Shown here: positions 43,916-54,580 of the stretch, one piece after another | Position numbering within the stretch: the stretch's first letter is position 1 | Layout: each line of letters starts with the position of its first letter | Source of the DNA: Thelonectria olida | Lineage: Eukaryota; Ascomycota; Sordariomycetes; Hypocreales; Nectriaceae | Assembly: GCA_020736575.1 (NCBI GenBank) | Contig: JAGPYM010000065.1 | Location: forward strand, 61,866 to 125,865 | Reading direction: 5' to 3' | Length of the DNA stretch: 64,000 bases | Notes under the pieces: model-generated | What the model saw: only the letters and a program-made list of their open reading frames with translations | The model's database searches: none | Told to the model about the DNA's origin: nothing | Position numbers and translations under genes: made by a program

Positions 43916-44722
43916 CAGAAAAGAAAGAAAGATAGGGAGGAGAGAGATGTGAAAATGAAGCTATAGCTGGCTTCGCATGGGTAATGCAGGAACAGGAATG
44001 CGTGCGGTAGACATGCATGGCCGGACAGTCGCGACGAAGAGGAGAAATACCCAAGCACCCGTGTTATGTCCAAACATTGCAACAGGATCAGGGATAGCGG
44101 CAACCTGGTGTGGGATTGAATCACACATCTGACACATCAGCTCGAGTCCCCTCCAATGTGGCTTGGTGTGCGGCGTGTTGGTCCTAATCCAACCTCTGTC
44201 CCGTGCTGTGCCGCAGGCTGCAGGGGCTGACACTCCTCCTACTATGTGGCTTCCGGCCAGGAATGGACTTTTTCGGGTCATGAGTAAATGCTGAAATGAG
44301 CCTTCCAACTCGAGTCCAGGGTGTGAAATGGTTTTTGCTTTTGTGATCCTGAACGCAACGGACCTAGCCAGGCTTCGCCACCAACGTGCATATGATATGC
44401 ACTGGTAAGAGGCAAAAACCTTTTGTTCCGCAACATCTGACCGAGCACCACTTCCCTAGGCCCTTCGTGTGCCCCCAGGCTCTTGTGCAACATGATACTG
44501 GAGGCCAGATATGCCGTGGCGTCATCTTGAAGCCTGAACACACGCCCGTCCATGGGCGTCGGACCTTTCACTGCGTCAAGCTGATGTCGTAGATGAGCTA
44601 CGCCGCAAGCGTGCAACAAAGCGATTAATAGTCATTCGTTCTTGAGAACGCCTGTTCCGCGTTGTTTTTTTTTTTCAGTCGTGCAATGCTGTCAACACTC
44701 GCCTCTCTCGAGCCGGGCTTAC
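43916..44722. other. Divergent promoter region
   Basis: About 800 bp lie between two divergent gene starts. No coding sequence supported; a T12-type run lies at about 44664-44675. Confidence 0.4.
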
Positions 44723-46086
44723 ATGTCTCCCATACCCATGGATCCAGAAACCTCGAATGATGGTTTGCCTCGGTTCTCGCCTGTTGCGTTCAACGACCAT
44801 GCCGGACAGTTGTGGATCGTAACAATCTTGTCGCTGATCTACAGCTCGCTTGTGGCTACGGCAAGAGCGTACATCAAGTACCAGATGTTCGGTTTCGATG
44901 ACATTCTGATTGCTTTAGCAATGGTAAGGAAGCTGATCTCACCTGGATGGCATTCGGTATCAAAATTGATGAAGTAATGATTACCTAGGTCCTACATTTA
45001 GCTCAATCGATCGCTATATGTGTTGGCTTGAATAATGGCCTCGGCAAGTTTAACTCTATTACGCCAACGGAACAATGGGCGACATCTTCAAAAGTAAGCC
45101 TCCGAGCACGGCCACTACTTTCATCAGCTAACCAGTCTACTGCCAGTCCACTCTCGCAGCCGTTATTCTCTGCCTTCTGGCACTGAGCCTCGCCAAATGC
45201 TCTGTCCTCGCCCTCATCCTACGCATCATTGGCTCCAGGCCAGGAAAGAGTAAACCATTCTGCATCGGACTGATGGTGCTCAGTGCGGCATGGGGTGTCG
45301 GCTCCTGCGTGGCATTCCTAGTCAACTGCCGCGCCGATGCATTATTGGCTCTGACTAACGTCACGCAATGCCCCAACCAGGTACGGAGGAAACGCGTCTA
45401 ACTCTTGGAGCCTCATCATCAGATGCCTAATCAGAGAATTCATTCTAGGATACACGTTGGGCCGTGATCACGGCGATTGACATCTTCACCGAGTTCCTTA
45501 CCTGGCTCCTCGTTGTGCAACTGTCCTGGACCGTCAGTATGTCATTCACCCGCAAGTGTCAGGTTGTCATAGCCTTCTCATTCCGCATGCCGCTCATCGC
45601 CCTCTCAGCCGCTCATCTGGCGTATTTCGGCAAATACCCAGGCTCCGCTGAGCCTCAATTTGCCGTCACAAACAGTCTGCTCTTTCAACAGGCCATGATT
45701 GCTTGGTCCTCGTTTCTGCCACTGTGCCAAATCTGAGGAACTTCTTGAAATCATTCTCCATAGGCATGGGCTTTCCACTCGCCTCCAACCTCACCACGTA
45801 CGGATCAAGTAATGTGTACGCCCTTCAGTCACTTCAGAACCATCGTCCCAAGGCTACCTCATCTGTAGCAGCGGCAACTGCAGTAGCATCGACCTCCGTT
45901 TCGGTCCATAATCACTCTGAAAGCGAGCCCTGTGGCCGACCGCACAACTGGAGGCTGGACCAGGTCTCGAATCAAACCACGGCGGCACATTACTACGGCA
46001 GTAATGATGAAGAGAATCTATTAGAAGAAGTAGGAGGCTCCAGGACTGGCAGTCAAGATATGATCATCAATAAGGAGGTTGCGTAG
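44723..46086 (+). pseudogene. Fungal rhodopsin-domain integral membrane protein, one frameshift
   Basis: Exons 44723-44923, 44989-45093, 45147-45380 and 45449-46086 are joined by three phase-0 introns with GTAAG/GTACGG donors. Hydrophobic segments fit a seven-helix protein: LWIVTILSLIYSSLVATARAY, VLHLAQSIAICVGL, LAAVILCLLALSLAKCSVLA, LMVLSAAWGVGSCVAFLV, ITAIDIFTEFLTWLLVV and FRMPLIALSAAHLAYF. A motif-like SATVPNLRNFLKSF near the end is typical of the fungal rhodopsin/PTH11-like superfamily. The tail is hydrophilic and Ser-rich. Around 45711 the frame must shift by one base (tggtcctcg, consistent with loss of one C) to reach SATVPNL. This is a recent frameshift or an assembly error. Ligand and role are unknown. 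Confidence 0.75.
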
Positions 46087-46715
46087 AACGTCACCTATGA
46101 GGATCCCTAATAGATTAATCGCTGAGTACAGATGTACTAGCTAGGCAGAATTGTTCGTCGATGGGCGACGGACTGGGTGGGATGGGACGTGTCACCGGGA
46201 CGGAAATAGCATAGGTTCATAGGTTTCCATTTCCACCTCCAACACTTTTGGCTTCTGCCTCAGCTGTGGCGTGAGCGTTTTTGATCGAAGCTAGGTGCAA
46301 GTGGATGAGTCTGGCGTAACACTTCTGACGCTGCACCTGGCCTAACCTCGCTTCGGGCCTTGACAGGCTCCCATGCCAGGATCGCAATTCCGCAGCTGAG
46401 CTGGGTAACCAGGGTATAGTTGCCCCGGTCCAATCGAACCACAATACAAGCAAGGTGTGAGGGAACCCTGACTAGTCGCCGTGACATACGCCACCTCTAT
46501 ACCATTTCAAGTCAATAGGATACGGTGTGGAACGATATTTTCACCGGATGACTGGCCAATCGTTGGAGAGAACATAAGCCCCTGAAACTTGCATTGTGAA
46601 TATAGAAGTGTTGGAGGATATATTGTCTGGAGAACGAGACGCTTCCCAAGTAACACCGTCATTCGACCATACAGTCGTACATCTTGCCACCATCGCTTGC
46701 TACTCGTGCAAAAAC
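46087..46715. other. Intergenic
   Basis: No supported gene between the rhodopsin-domain gene and the acetyltransferase. Confidence 0.4.
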
Positions 46716-47493
46716 ATGTCTGAGATTGTATTGCGCGGTGCGCGCTACTCTGAACTGCCCGAGATTGCCCACGTGATGTCAAAGGCATTTTGGGAGGATA
46801 ACCTGTTTGGTCAGCTCATTCATCCTCATCGCAACGAGCATCCTGGCGATGTAGACTTGTACTGGCTGCGGCGGGCACGCGTCAACTTTTGGGACTACCG
46901 CTGGAAATGGCTCGTCGCCGTGGGCAAAGACGAGAGTGGCCGGGAGGTTATTGCCGGAATTGCGCAATGGGCAAGATTGGGAGACGGGGGCCAGAAGCTG
47001 GAGTGCTGGTACTTGGATCCTCGTGAGTATATCTTGCCGTCTCGTTTCCCCCAAGGCTATTCATCGAAGCTAAGCCATCGACCCAGGAAACCTGCTCAAG
47101 CCTCTGTCTTCTGTTGCCATGAAAATCCATGCTTGGGCCTGGCCTAGTCGTGCAAGCGACCCCAAGGAGGAGGACATCGTGGAGCGGGCGTATCCTTGCT
47201 TCGATACGATATGGAGCGGCAAGCGCGCTGAATCGTGGTATCTCGAAGGATTAGCAGTACGCCCAGATTTCCAGGGGAGAAATGTAGGCCGGAAGCTTGT
47301 GCAATGGGGCCTCGAGCAGGCTGAGGCTGAGGGTATTTGCGCGTCAGTAGTCAGCGCCTTGGGCAAAGATGAGTTCTACACTAAATGCGGGTTTGACGAG
47401 CAATACGGCAGCGCCAGACAGGGTGACGGGAATCCTTTGGCAGATGTCGAGGGTGCTAATATATTCTGGAAATGGCCTAAGACCAAGTCTTAG
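46716..47493 (+). CDS. GNAT-family N-acetyltransferase, 237 aa
   Basis: Exons 46716-47022 and 47087-47493 join in phase 1 across a 64-bp intron (GTGAGT donor, GCTAAGC branch-like, CAG acceptor). The protein begins MSEIVLRGARYSELPEIAHV, typical of the GNAT first strand and helix. It continues FWDYRWKWLVAVGKDESG and a membrane-free alpha/beta core. The acetyl-CoA-binding motif A is YLEGLAVRPDFQGRNVGRKL, with the RNVGRKL loop replacing the usual R/Q-x-x-G-x-G/A. The C-terminal part is LGKDEFYTKCGFDEQYG. Substrate unknown. No defect is visible. A 46596 in-frame ATG would add 40 residues without homology, so 46716 is preferred. Confidence 0.88.
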
Positions 47494-47726
47494 CCACATG
47501 ATGGCTGACAATGTCACCTTTATATACTACCACAGTCTGAATTTGGGTCAAAGGGCAATCGCAGGCTTGAATGATGCTAGCCATTGGTTTTGAAATTCTC
47601 TCTAACTCTTCTCAATGAATAAATTACCCGCCAAATGGATCATCTTAATGAGTCGAGGAGTCAAATTGCCGTCATAGTGCTTGCCGGGACAACACAACAG
47701 CGGGGCGTGAAGGGCTAACGTAGTTC

Positions 47727-47760
47727 ATAAGCGAGTGAAACACATAAGCGAGTGAAACAC
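47727..47760 (+). repeat. 17-bp direct duplication at the LINE 5' boundary
   Basis: ATAAGCGAGTGAAACAC occurs twice in tandem immediately before the truncated LINE ORF2 begins. It may be local slippage at the insertion junction. Confidence 0.8.
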
Positions 47761-50700
47761 CCAACTGCTGGTCCAACTAAGCATGATGAACGACCAGGAC
47801 CTTCAGCAGTACGCAGTGCTGGCTGTTGCCGAACCATACGCACGAACCATTGAAGGTGCGGTGGTGACGACACCGAATAGCCATAGCAACTGGACCAAGA
47901 TGATACCGACGCAGACGCATGATGCGCAGTGGCCAATCCGTAGCATGCTATGGATTCGACGAGACATAGAGGCGGAACAGATCCCAATACCATCAGCAGA
48001 CCTAACGGGGGCGGTGCTGCGATTCCCCGATAGGGATGTGCTGGTGATCTCGGTGTATGTGGAGGGGAAAAACGAGGAGATGCTGCTTGCCACAATGGAG
48101 ACGCTGCATACCCAAGTGACGACATTCCGCAACGCAACAGGGAGAAGAACGGATGTGATACTAGCGGGCGACTTCAATCGCCACGACCACCTATGGGGAG
48201 GAGAAGACGTGACAGGCAGGAGACAAGGCGAGGCAGAGCCGATTATCAGTCTCATGGAGGAGCACAGCTTGCTCAGCCTTCTCCCCCGGGGAACGAAGAC
48301 GTGGGAGAACTCGGAGCACTCAAGTACGATAGACTTGATACTGGCGTCGGCCGAGTTGGCTGAGGAGATGGTAGCATGCGGGATCCACCCAACGGAACAT
48401 GGTTCAGACCACAGAGCAATCCGAACCGAGTTCGACCTCAGCGTGCCAGAAAGGAGGGCCAGCGAACGACGACTGTTCAAGAATGCACCGTGGACAGCGA
48501 TCAGAGAAAGAGTGGAGGAAAGGCTTCGATGGCTGCCATGGGATGAAGACGTGCAGACCCAAACGGACATGCTCATGGGAGTTGTGCTCGAAGCAACCGA
48601 CAAGCTCGTGCCACTAGCAAAGCCATCCCCGTACGCGAGGCGGTGGTGGACAACAGACCTAACCCGGCTTCGACGGGCGTACACGTACTGGAGGAACCAG
48701 GCGAGATCACGACGTCGAAGAGGTCAACGGTCACCAGATCTGGAAAAGAGAGCCAAAGAAGCAGGCAAAGAATACCATGACGCGATCAGGAAACAGAAGA
48801 AGGCACACTGGGATGACTTTCTCGCGGACGGAGCCAGTATTTGGCAGTCGGCAAGATACCTCAAGCCCGGAGGCGATGCCATGAGCGACAAGATCCCACC
48901 GCTCAAGAGGCCGGATGGAACAAAGACAAAGGACAAGGCAGAGCAGGCAGAGGAGCTGCTTAGCGCTTTCTTCCCACCACTGCCGGCCGTCATCGAAGGT
49001 GAAGGGACCCGTCCCCGCCGGATGGAGGTGGACATGCCGAACATAACCCTGGACGAGGTGGAGCAGAAAGTCATGGAGGCCAAAGCATGGAAAGCACCCG
49101 GGGAAGACGGCTTACCGGCGATGGTATGGAAACAACTTTGGCCAGTGGTCCAAGACCGGGTATTACACTTATTCCGAACGTCATTGATAGATGGAGTACT
49201 GCCGGACCAGTGGAGAAGCGCCAAGATCATCCCGCTCAAGAAACCAGACAAGGGCGACTACGCGATCGCCAAGGCATGGCGACCCATCTCACTACTGCCG
49301 ACGCTGGGTAAGATTCTCGAGGCCGTCGTGGCGGACAGGATTTCGTACGCCGTCGAGACGTTCGGACTCCTACCCACAAACCACTTTGGAGCAAGAAAAC
49401 GGAGGTCGACGGAACAGGCACTGCTGCTCCTGCAGGAACAGATCTACAGGGCGTGGAGAAACCGCAAGGTGGTTAGTCTGATCAGCTTCGATGTGAAAGG
49501 CGCATACAACGGCGTATTCAAGGATCGACTTCTGCAAAGACTGGAGGCCAGAGGCATACCACGGTGGCTAGTCAAATGGATCGATGCTTTCTGCTCAAAT
49601 CGCACAGCGAGCATCGTAGTGAACGACTACACGTCGGAGCGACAGCCGCTACCCCAAGCGGGCCTTCCGCAGGGGTCGCCGCTGTCGCCGGTGCTGTTCC
49701 TGTTTTTCAACGCGGATCTGGTACAGAGTAGGATCAACTCAACGGGCGGCTCGATGGCATTCGTCGACGACTACTCGGCCTGGGTGACGGGGCCAACGGC
49801 GGAGACAAACAGAGCGGGCATTCAAGCCATCATAGACAAGGCACTGGAATGGGAAAGACGGAGCGGTGCAACATTCGAAGGCGACAAGACAACCATCATA
49901 CACTTCACGCGCAATGCCGAGCGCACCAGCGACACGCCATTCGTGATCAAAGGAAGAGAGGTCAGACCGACACCAAGCGCCAAGATCCTGGGAGTGGTGA
50001 TGGATGCGAAGCTACGGTACAAGGAACACATGGCCAGAGCAGCAGCCAAGGGCTTGGCGGCCGCCATGTGCCTGAGGAGGCTCAAGATGCTATCACCTCG
50101 GACAGCAAGGCAGCTCTTCACGGCTACAGTGGCACCAACCATGGACTACGCCTCCACCGTGTGGGCGCATGCGTGCGGGATAAGAGAACTGAGTTGGCTG
50201 AACAGAGCACAGAAAGTAGGGGCGCAAGCGATCACCGGCGCCTTCCGAACGGCAGCAACGGCGGTGTTAGAAGCAGAGGCAAGCATCCCCATGATAAGGG
50301 AACGGCATGCCCGAGCCGGCACTAGGCTCTGGATCAACCTGCACACCCTACCAAAGACGCACCCACTCGCGGGTCTCAAGATGTCAAGCAGCCGGAGATA
50401 CTTGTCTCCGATGAAGAAACTCGCGCTGGCACAAGGAGGGAACGCAGCTGAACGAATGGAAACAATCCAGGCATACACACTACCACCATGGCACAGCCGC
50501 CTGCCCATCGGGTACGACCTCGACCGAGATATGGCGACAGAAACCGCCAACAGGATGGAGGGCATCCTGGTGGCAACCAGTGCCTCTGAGAAGGCAGGAA
50601 GGGTAGGCATGAGCGGCATCGTCCGTGATACTCTGAGCAACAGACCGGGCGAGGTGGTGGCCAGGTACTCGATTATGATCGGTTCCAGAGACGACCAGAA

Positions 50701-51785
50701 CGTGTACACGGCAGAGCTGGAAGCTATAGCGACGGCGCTGAGATGCATGCCGGATGGACTTCAACATCGACAGTTGACTGTTATGACGAGCAGCCGATCA
50801 GCACTGCAAGTGATCGCGCGGCCGCAACAGCAGTCGGGACAATGTACCGTCCAGGAGATCCATAGGCATGCCGAACGACTCCAGAAGAGTGGCAACATCG
50901 TCAAAATGCTGTGGGTACCAGCCGGAGATCAGGACTTCCCAATGGGCAGCGAGGCAAAGACGGAAGCGCGAAGAGCCGCACGAGGAAGACAGAGACCGGA
51001 GAAACCAACATACCAAGCGCGTTCCACACGGATGAGACTAGCGATCGCACAGCAACAGCGGCAGAAGACCCTGCCCGATGGGGTCGGAAAGTACGCGAAG
51101 CGAATCGACAAAGCGTTACCAGGTACACACACACGCTCCCTGTATGATGGACTGAAGAGACGCGAAGCAGACATGCTCTCCCAGCTCCGCACGGGGTTGG
51201 CTAGGATCAACAGCTACCTGCACAGGATTGGAGCAGCAGAATCGGACATGTGCACCTGTGGACAAGCAGCAGAAACGATGGAACATTTTCTATTCCGGTG
51301 TACGAAATGGGACACACAGCGAGAAGGCATGCGACAAGTTGGACAAACAATGATGGGAAACCTCTCGTTCTTTTTGGGCGGAAAGGCAGCATCGGATGGA
51401 CCTAAATGGACACCTAACCTACAGGCGGTGCGGGCGGCGATTAAGTTCGCCATGGACACGAGGAGACTTGATGCAAACCAGACTGTATAACCTACTAACT
51501 AACCACATTTAGCGGCCAAATCTGGCGATACTAACATCAAACAGCCTCAAGTTGGCAGACCATGCTTCAGCTGCTGAAGATAGGATGCTGAACACTTGGA
51601 GAAATTGGCCTTCAAGCAGGCCTGTCACATCAGAGTCAAGCGAGGCGAGACCAATCAGTGGACGAGGAAGAATGTGGGGCTTCTGGGTGATCTCGATCAA
51701 TCGTTGGAACTGAAAATAGGTTAGCGTCATGGCCCTATGAGGCTTGGTCCTCCCGGGCGTAATAAATTTCATTCATTCATTCATC
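47761..51785 (+). mobile_element. 5'-truncated LINE with open ORF2
   Basis: The body lacks ORF1 and the first codons of ORF2. ORF2 ends at 51490. A 3' UTR of about 280 bp follows, ending GGCCCTATGAG, CTCCCGGGCGTAATAAAT and an ATTC-type tail. Four minus-strand fragments in this window (844, 928, 35861, 41960) share this end. Truncation at the 5' side is normal for target-primed reverse transcription. Confidence 0.9.
47783..51490 (+). CDS. LINE ORF2: endonuclease, reverse transcriptase, degenerate RNase H (1235 codons)
   Basis: One frame without stops. The APE endonuclease starts inside the domain (LAVAEPYART), with VILAGDFNRHDHLWGG, STIDLILASAEL and GSDHRAIRTEF. RT has WKAPGEDGLPAMVW, WRPISLLPTLGKILEAVV, LISFDVKGAYNGVF, LPQGSPLSPVLFLFF and the active site AFVDDYSAW. 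The RNase H region (about residues 925-1090) keeps the fold text (VYTAELEAIATALR, IVKMLWVPAG), but several catalytic acids look replaced (TSSRSAL where TDSQSA is usual, KTEARRAA where the last Asp is expected). The C-terminus has CTCGQAAETMEHFLFRC, a CCHC-type motif. The first ATG used is internal to the original ORF2, so the piece is not a complete protein. Confidence 0.9.
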   Translation: MMNDQDLQQYAVLAVAEPYARTIEGAVVTTPNSHSNWTKMIPTQTHDAQWPIRSMLWIRRDIEAEQIPIPSADLTGAVLRFPDRDVLVISVYVEGKNEEMLLATMETLHTQVTTFRNATGRRTDVILAGDFNRHDHLWGGEDVTGRRQGEAEPIISLMEEHSLLSLLPRGTKTWENSEHSSTIDLILASAELAEEMVACGIHPTEHGSDHRAIRTEFDLSVPERRASERRLFKNAPWTAIRERVEERLRWLPWDEDVQTQTDMLMGVVLEATDKLVPLAKPSPYARRWWTTDLTRLRRAYTYWRNQARSRRRRGQRSPDLEKRAKEAGKEYHDAIRKQKKAHWDDFLADGASIWQSARYLKPGGDAMSDKIPPLKRPDGTKTKDKAEQAEELLSAFFPPLPAVIEGEGTRPRRMEVDMPNITLDEVEQKVMEAKAWKAPGEDGLPAMVWKQLWPVVQDRVLHLFRTSLIDGVLPDQWRSAKIIPLKKPDKGDYAIAKAWRPISLLPTLGKILEAVVADRISYAVETFGLLPTNHFGARKRRSTEQALLLLQEQIYRAWRNRKVVSLISFDVKGAYNGVFKDRLLQRLEARGIPRWLVKWIDAFCSNRTASIVVNDYTSERQPLPQAGLPQGSPLSPVLFLFFNADLVQSRINSTGGSMAFVDDYSAWVTGPTAETNRAGIQAIIDKALEWERRSGATFEGDKTTIIHFTRNAERTSDTPFVIKGREVRPTPSAKILGVVMDAKLRYKEHMARAAAKGLAAAMCLRRLKMLSPRTARQLFTATVAPTMDYASTVWAHACGIRELSWLNRAQKVGAQAITGAFRTAATAVLEAEASIPMIRERHARAGTRLWINLHTLPKTHPLAGLKMSSSRRYLSPMKKLALAQGGNAAERMETIQAYTLPPWHSRLPIGYDLDRDMATETANRMEGILVATSASEKAGRVGMSGIVRDTLSNRPGEVVARYSIMIGSRDDQNVYTAELEAIATALRCMPDGLQHRQLTVMTSSRSALQVIARPQQQSGQCTVQEIHRHAERLQKSGNIVKMLWVPAGDQDFPMGSEAKTEARRAARGRQRPEKPTYQARSTRMRLAIAQQQRQKTLPDGVGKYAKRIDKALPGTHTRSLYDGLKRREADMLSQLRTGLARINSYLHRIGAAESDMCTCGQAAETMEHFLFRCTKWDTQREGMRQVGQTMMGNLSFFLGGKAASDGPKWTPNLQAVRAAIKFAMDTRRLDANQTV

Positions 51786-51792
51786 AGTCGCC

Positions 51793-51893
51793 ACCGTGGA
51801 TGGATTGATTACATAACAACAGGTCTCGTGGATTGACGTTGACGTGGATTGAAGTCAATATATTGATCAATACCGTGGAAGTCGTGGATTGAT
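51793..51893 (+). repeat. CGTGGATTGA short repeats
   Basis: CGTGGATTGA occurs at about 51827, 51843 and 51883, with a variant CGTGGATGGATTGA near 51795. The cluster fills the gap between the LINE tail and the desaturase pseudogene. Confidence 0.7.
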
Positions 51894-51899
51894 TCCCTA

Positions 51900-52805
51900 C
51901 CCTGCCTCTACTCCCATATCGGATGGATGGTCTTTGAGCAGAACCCCAAGCGCCAGGGCCGAACCGACATCACTGACCTTAACGAGGACCCCATCGTTGT
52001 CTGGCAGCACCGCAACTATCTCAAGTGCGTCATCTTCATGGCATTTGTCCTGCCTACCATCGTCGCTGGTTTCGGTTGGAGCGACTGGCTCGGGGGTTTC
52101 GTCTACGCCGGTATCCTCCGAATCTGCTTCCTCCAGCAGGCCACTTTCTGCGTCAACTCCCTCGCCCACTGGCTCGGTGACCAGCCCTTCGACGACTGAA
52201 ACTCGCCCCGTGACCACGTCATTACCGCTCTAGTCACCCTCGGTGAGGGCTACCACAACTTTCACCACGAGCTTCCCTCGGACTACCGAAACGCCATCGA
52301 GTGGTACCAGTATGACCCCACCAAATGGTCCATCTGGATCTGGAAGCAGCTTGGCCTTGCCTACGACCTGAAGCAATTCCGCCAGAATGAGATTGAGAAG
52401 GGTCGTGTCCAGCAGATGCAGAAGAAGCTCGGCCAGAAGCGTGCCACCCTCGACTGGGGTATTCCCCTGGAGCAGCTCCCTGTTGTCCACTGGGACGACT
52501 TCGTGGCCGACTCCAAGAACGGAAAGGCCCTCGTTGCCATTGCCGGTGTCATCCACGATGTGTCCGACTTCATCAAGGACCACCCCGGTGGCAAGGCACT
52601 CATCTTCTCCGCTATTGGCAAGGATGCCACCGCCGTTGAAGACGGCGGTGTCTACAACCACTCCAACGCCGCCCACAACCTCCTGTCGACTATGCGTGTG
52701 GGTGTCCTTCGCGGCGGCTGTGAGGTCGAGATCTGGAAGCGTGCCTAGTTCGAGAACGAGGGCGTAACCTACTTGAGCAACTCAGCCCGCCAACACATCG
52801 TCTAA
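51900..52805 (+). pseudogene. OLE1: Stearoyl-CoA delta-9 desaturase, 5'-truncated, two in-frame stops
   Basis: The frame encodes the C-terminal two thirds of a fungal delta-9 fatty-acid desaturase, an ER membrane enzyme that makes oleate and palmitoleate. Visible are [20 protein letters not shown], the membrane pair [20 protein letters not shown] and [15 protein letters not shown], the third histidine box [14 protein letters not shown], and the fused cytochrome-b5 domain with HPGG ([14 protein letters not shown]). Stops are TGA 52197-52199, where family context expects Arg, and TAG 52746-52748, where it expects Gln. Coding continues to TAA 52803. The N-terminal first and second histidine boxes are missing. 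Intronless in this part. It is a dead duplicate; the active gene must be elsewhere. Confidence 0.92.
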
Positions 52806-53157
52806 GCTGGTGCCTAGGCCACCTAGGTCACCCAGCCCGTGGTCAGAGCCGCACAGGTGTCCGATAGTTGTCAAGCTTTGATATCTCCCGGAACGTGTGC
52901 TTGATTTGCTCCTGCTGACCAGTCCACTGTCTGTAACTGTCGGTCGCTGTTGGTTCCTGATTTGGCGAGGCTGCTGCTGAGACCGGAGGGTTGGTGATGC
53001 TGATGATGGTTTGAGGATGCGTTTGAGGTGTCGGCGGCTGTGTTTGTTGTTGCCCCTATCGCTGTTGTTGCGGCTGCTTTTCAGCGGGTGTACTTGTGCC
53101 GTTCCTCTTGGTCTGAGTGTGTTTTTCGAGGAGTGAGGCTGGGGCTTGAGGAGGTTG

Positions 53158-53312
53158 TGTTGAAATGAGAAGATTTAAGTTTCTTAATTCATACTAAATA
53201 TGCAGTGGGGGAACCACTGTTTATGTACACAGGCACAACCCCTTGTAGAATGTTCCTCCTTCTTCCACACCTTGCCACCGACTTGGCCGCCTCACATTTG
53301 TGATCTCCAACA
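53158..53312 (+). repeat. Solo LTR, 155 bp, with target duplication GGTTG
   Basis: Begins TGTTGAAATG and ends CTCCAACA, giving TGTTG/CAACA ends. It is flanked by GGTTG on both sides (53153-53157 and 53313-53317). It has a close, inverted relative at 62146-62302. No internal retrotransposon sequence is adjacent, so it is a solo LTR left by recombination. The size suits a copia element, but not the one at 23.3 kb. Confidence 0.9.
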
Positions 53313-53317
53313 GGTTG

Positions 53318-54580
53318 GAAGCAGAGAGTGGGTTCCGTCATCCTCGGAATATGGCATCTCAGCCCGGAAGACACGAGCATAACCACACGGGCACACTGGA
53401 GCGATGATGTCGTAACCTCTAATATATTCCCGGGAACTCAGGCTATATCCCGAACCAGACCATAATGCCCAGGTATCTCCACGGCGAGATAGAATTTCTT
53501 CTGCGTCTGCTGAATCCCCGTCGAAGTAGTCACGATATCGCGTGGCCGGTAGACGTTTACCGTATTCATAGCAGCGGCCACAAGACCACATTTGAACGGT
53601 ATGGATCCCCTTCATGGGGGGAACTGGTAACCAGATGCGGAATTTCTGCGGCTAGCTATTCAGAGCAGGCACTGACGAATCACCAACTGGCTGTGGTGGC
53701 CAAAACCCTCGTCAATCCTTCCTTCGCCAGTCCACAATGAAACGAGGTAAGACATAATATTAGAGGTCGGTACGGGAGATGGTGGATGAGATATATTCTC
53801 CTCGCCGGATGTTGACTCCCAAGTCCTGATTTCGCCGATATTGGAGGGTTTCTGGGCTTGCGAGAGCGCGAAGTCACCAGAATCGAAGTACTTTCTTCCC
53901 TGCAGTTGATTGCTGGATTAGCTGGATCCATACTAAGTGATAAACAGAGGAGACTAGATGCAGCATGTACACGTCCAACTGATGGTGAAGAAGATCTCCT
54001 TGGGTTGGTCTTTCCATATATCTCTAGAGACGTTCCGCCCTATCGTCAAGTTTCTTGGCATGATAAAGCATTAACCAATTTGAGTATAATAGAGAGCGAT
54101 GGTATACTCTCGCTTCAGAATTCTGGAACTGGGCTGGGCCCAGTAAATAGAAGGGTTGAACTGAATATGATTGGGCTTGCGTTTGTCCTCCATGGGGATT
54201 AAACACACTTTCGTGGACAGATGCAACCCCCCTGTCCACAGCCACCCTTAGCTCGATCAGCATTTGGCTGCTGATCGATGAAAGTGGATTGTGTGGCTGT
54301 CCAATGGAAGGAGTCGCTCAGCGGGAGTCCAGGTGCATATGCCGCGGATTTGTCACCCTTGCCTCGTGTCTACCCTTGTAAACACCAGCTAAACCCCATA
54401 CGTGGCGCATGTATATCGTCACTGCGGGGCCGGAAACGCAATTGCAAGTGCCAGTACCCGGCCTGCCTTGATTGACTTTTGAAACCAATCAAGATGTCAC
54501 GACAACGCGCTTCCCTTTGCTCGTGAACGAGCTACACCACAACCTTGAGTCCGGTCCTGGTGCCCCCGAGCTGCATCACC
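53318..54580. other. No supported gene
   Basis: Short frames occur on both strands (for example minus 53615-53320, rich in Tyr and Cys; plus 53858-54202), but none is recognised or has a splice structure I can support. The last 100 bp are the leader of the V-ATPase gene. Confidence 0.35.

Noticed and set aside
47803..48684. 293-codon minus-strand frame
   Set aside because: It is antisense to the endonuclease part of the LINE ORF2, which has clear motifs.
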